From: Spirochaetota bacterium
GTDB taxonomy: Bacteria > Spirochaetota > UBA12135 > COTS27
Length of the DNA: 6,504 bases
Assembly: GCA_030621685.1 (NCBI GenBank)
Contig: JAUXHF010000115.1
Coordinates: forward strand, 1 to 6,504
Direction of reading: 5' to 3'
Part shown: piece by piece, positions 6,289-6,504 of the stretch
Layout: the number at the start of each line of letters is the position of its first letter
Position numbering within the stretch: position 1 is the first letter of the stretch
Made by a program: the position numbers and the translations under genes
Notes under the pieces: generated by a model
What the model was told of the DNA's origin: nothing
What the model saw: only the letters and a program-made list of their open reading frames with translations
Database searches by the model: none

Positions 6289-6504
6289 GTTTATAGTACC
6301 TTTACCTTAGCTCGTAAGCCTTGCTTCATGATGAAATTTTCGGCAAAACAATATTCTCGCTTGGCATCAGGAAAATAGGCCAGCAGCTCATCGCCACCTA
6401 GGGCTAAGATTTTTCCTTCAGCTACCGCAACATACTCTGCCTCGGGAAAATTAAAGTCCATCGTAAGAATGGTTTTAGCTTTGAAAATAGTTATTGGGGA
6501 ATGA
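6110..6504. repeat. Direct repeat of the amidohydrolase 5' end (168 bp visible, period 227 bp)
   Basis: Positions 6110-6277 and 6337-6504 align without gaps at an offset of exactly 227 bp. They differ at only three positions (6123/6350, 6175/6402, 6178/6405), so about 98% identity. The right copy is cut by the window edge, so the repeat may be longer. Between the copies lie 11 bp of gene start and 48 bp of upstream sequence with the ribosome binding site. The higher identity than in the 4197-4748 duplication suggests a separate, later event, or homogenisation. Confidence 0.93.
6291..6504 (-). pseudogene. N-terminal fragment of a second amidohydrolase copy; runs off the right edge
   Basis: From the right edge to 6337 this encodes residues 5-59 of the same amidohydrolase with one amino-acid change (R56C) and two silent changes. 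After residue E59 the match ends. The frame then continues through about 16 unrelated residues (NFIMKQGLRAK and on) to a TAA at 6293-6291, two bases before the ATG of the intact gene. The barrel and all metal ligands are missing, so it cannot be an enzyme. If it keeps the same start, its ATG would lie at about position 6515, just outside the window, giving a product of about 74 residues. It could be plain debris or act as a translated leader for the intact gene. Confidence 0.85.

Noticed and set aside
6294..6336. Continuation of amidohydrolase homology beyond the fragment (NFIMKQGLRA against NILMPGLVEA)
   Set aside because: The protein resemblance needs an inserted residue and the DNA does not align convincingly past 6337, so I treat 6337 as the end of the repeat.

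Overview
The window carries bacterial DNA with every recognisable gene on the minus strand, so transcription runs from right to left. It joins two compositionally different blocks. The right block (about 3320-6504, roughly 45-50% GC in lines I counted) holds a TIM-barrel metal-dependent amidohydrolase and a CobW/COG0523-type G3E GTPase. The left block (1-3129, about 40% GC, falling to about 26% inside the recognition region) is a type III restriction-modification module: a large beta-class adenine methyltransferase (Mod) and the start of a coupled downstream gene that leaves the window. A very AT-rich spacer (3130-3319, about 24% GC) separates the blocks. I cannot name the organism. Shine-Dalgarno use before the leftmost gene, the gene families and the GC content would fit many host-associated or aquatic bacteria. 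The density of gene fragments suggests a genome undergoing decay and rearrangement.

In transcription order the right block reads: an amidohydrolase N-terminal fragment (6504-6291, entering from outside), the intact amidohydrolase (6288-4654), a dead N-terminal fragment of the GTPase gene (4601-4463), a C-terminal fragment of the amidohydrolase gene (4459-4365), and the intact GTPase (4312-3320). The amidohydrolase is therefore flanked on both sides by pieces of itself. On the left side the junction between the two genes was tandemly duplicated (two copies, about 93% identical, fused at a short microhomology). On the right side the gene's 5' end was duplicated (168 bp, 3 mismatches, period exactly 227 bp). 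The ancestral order was probably amidohydrolase, a 52-bp spacer, then GTPase, which looks like an operon. COG0523 GTPases are metallochaperones or insertases and the amidohydrolase needs divalent metal, so a dedicated metal-delivery pair is a reasonable but unproven reading.

In the left block, Mod is complete with DPPY and FAGSGTTG motifs in beta-class order. It has an A9 homopolymer at codons 64-67 that could support phase variation. Its target-recognition region is much more AT-rich than its flanks, which suggests domain exchange. Its stop codon overlaps the next start (TAATG), and a strong ribosome binding site precedes that start. The restriction subunit (Res) is not in view. I found no RNA genes, CRISPR, transposase or clear terminators.
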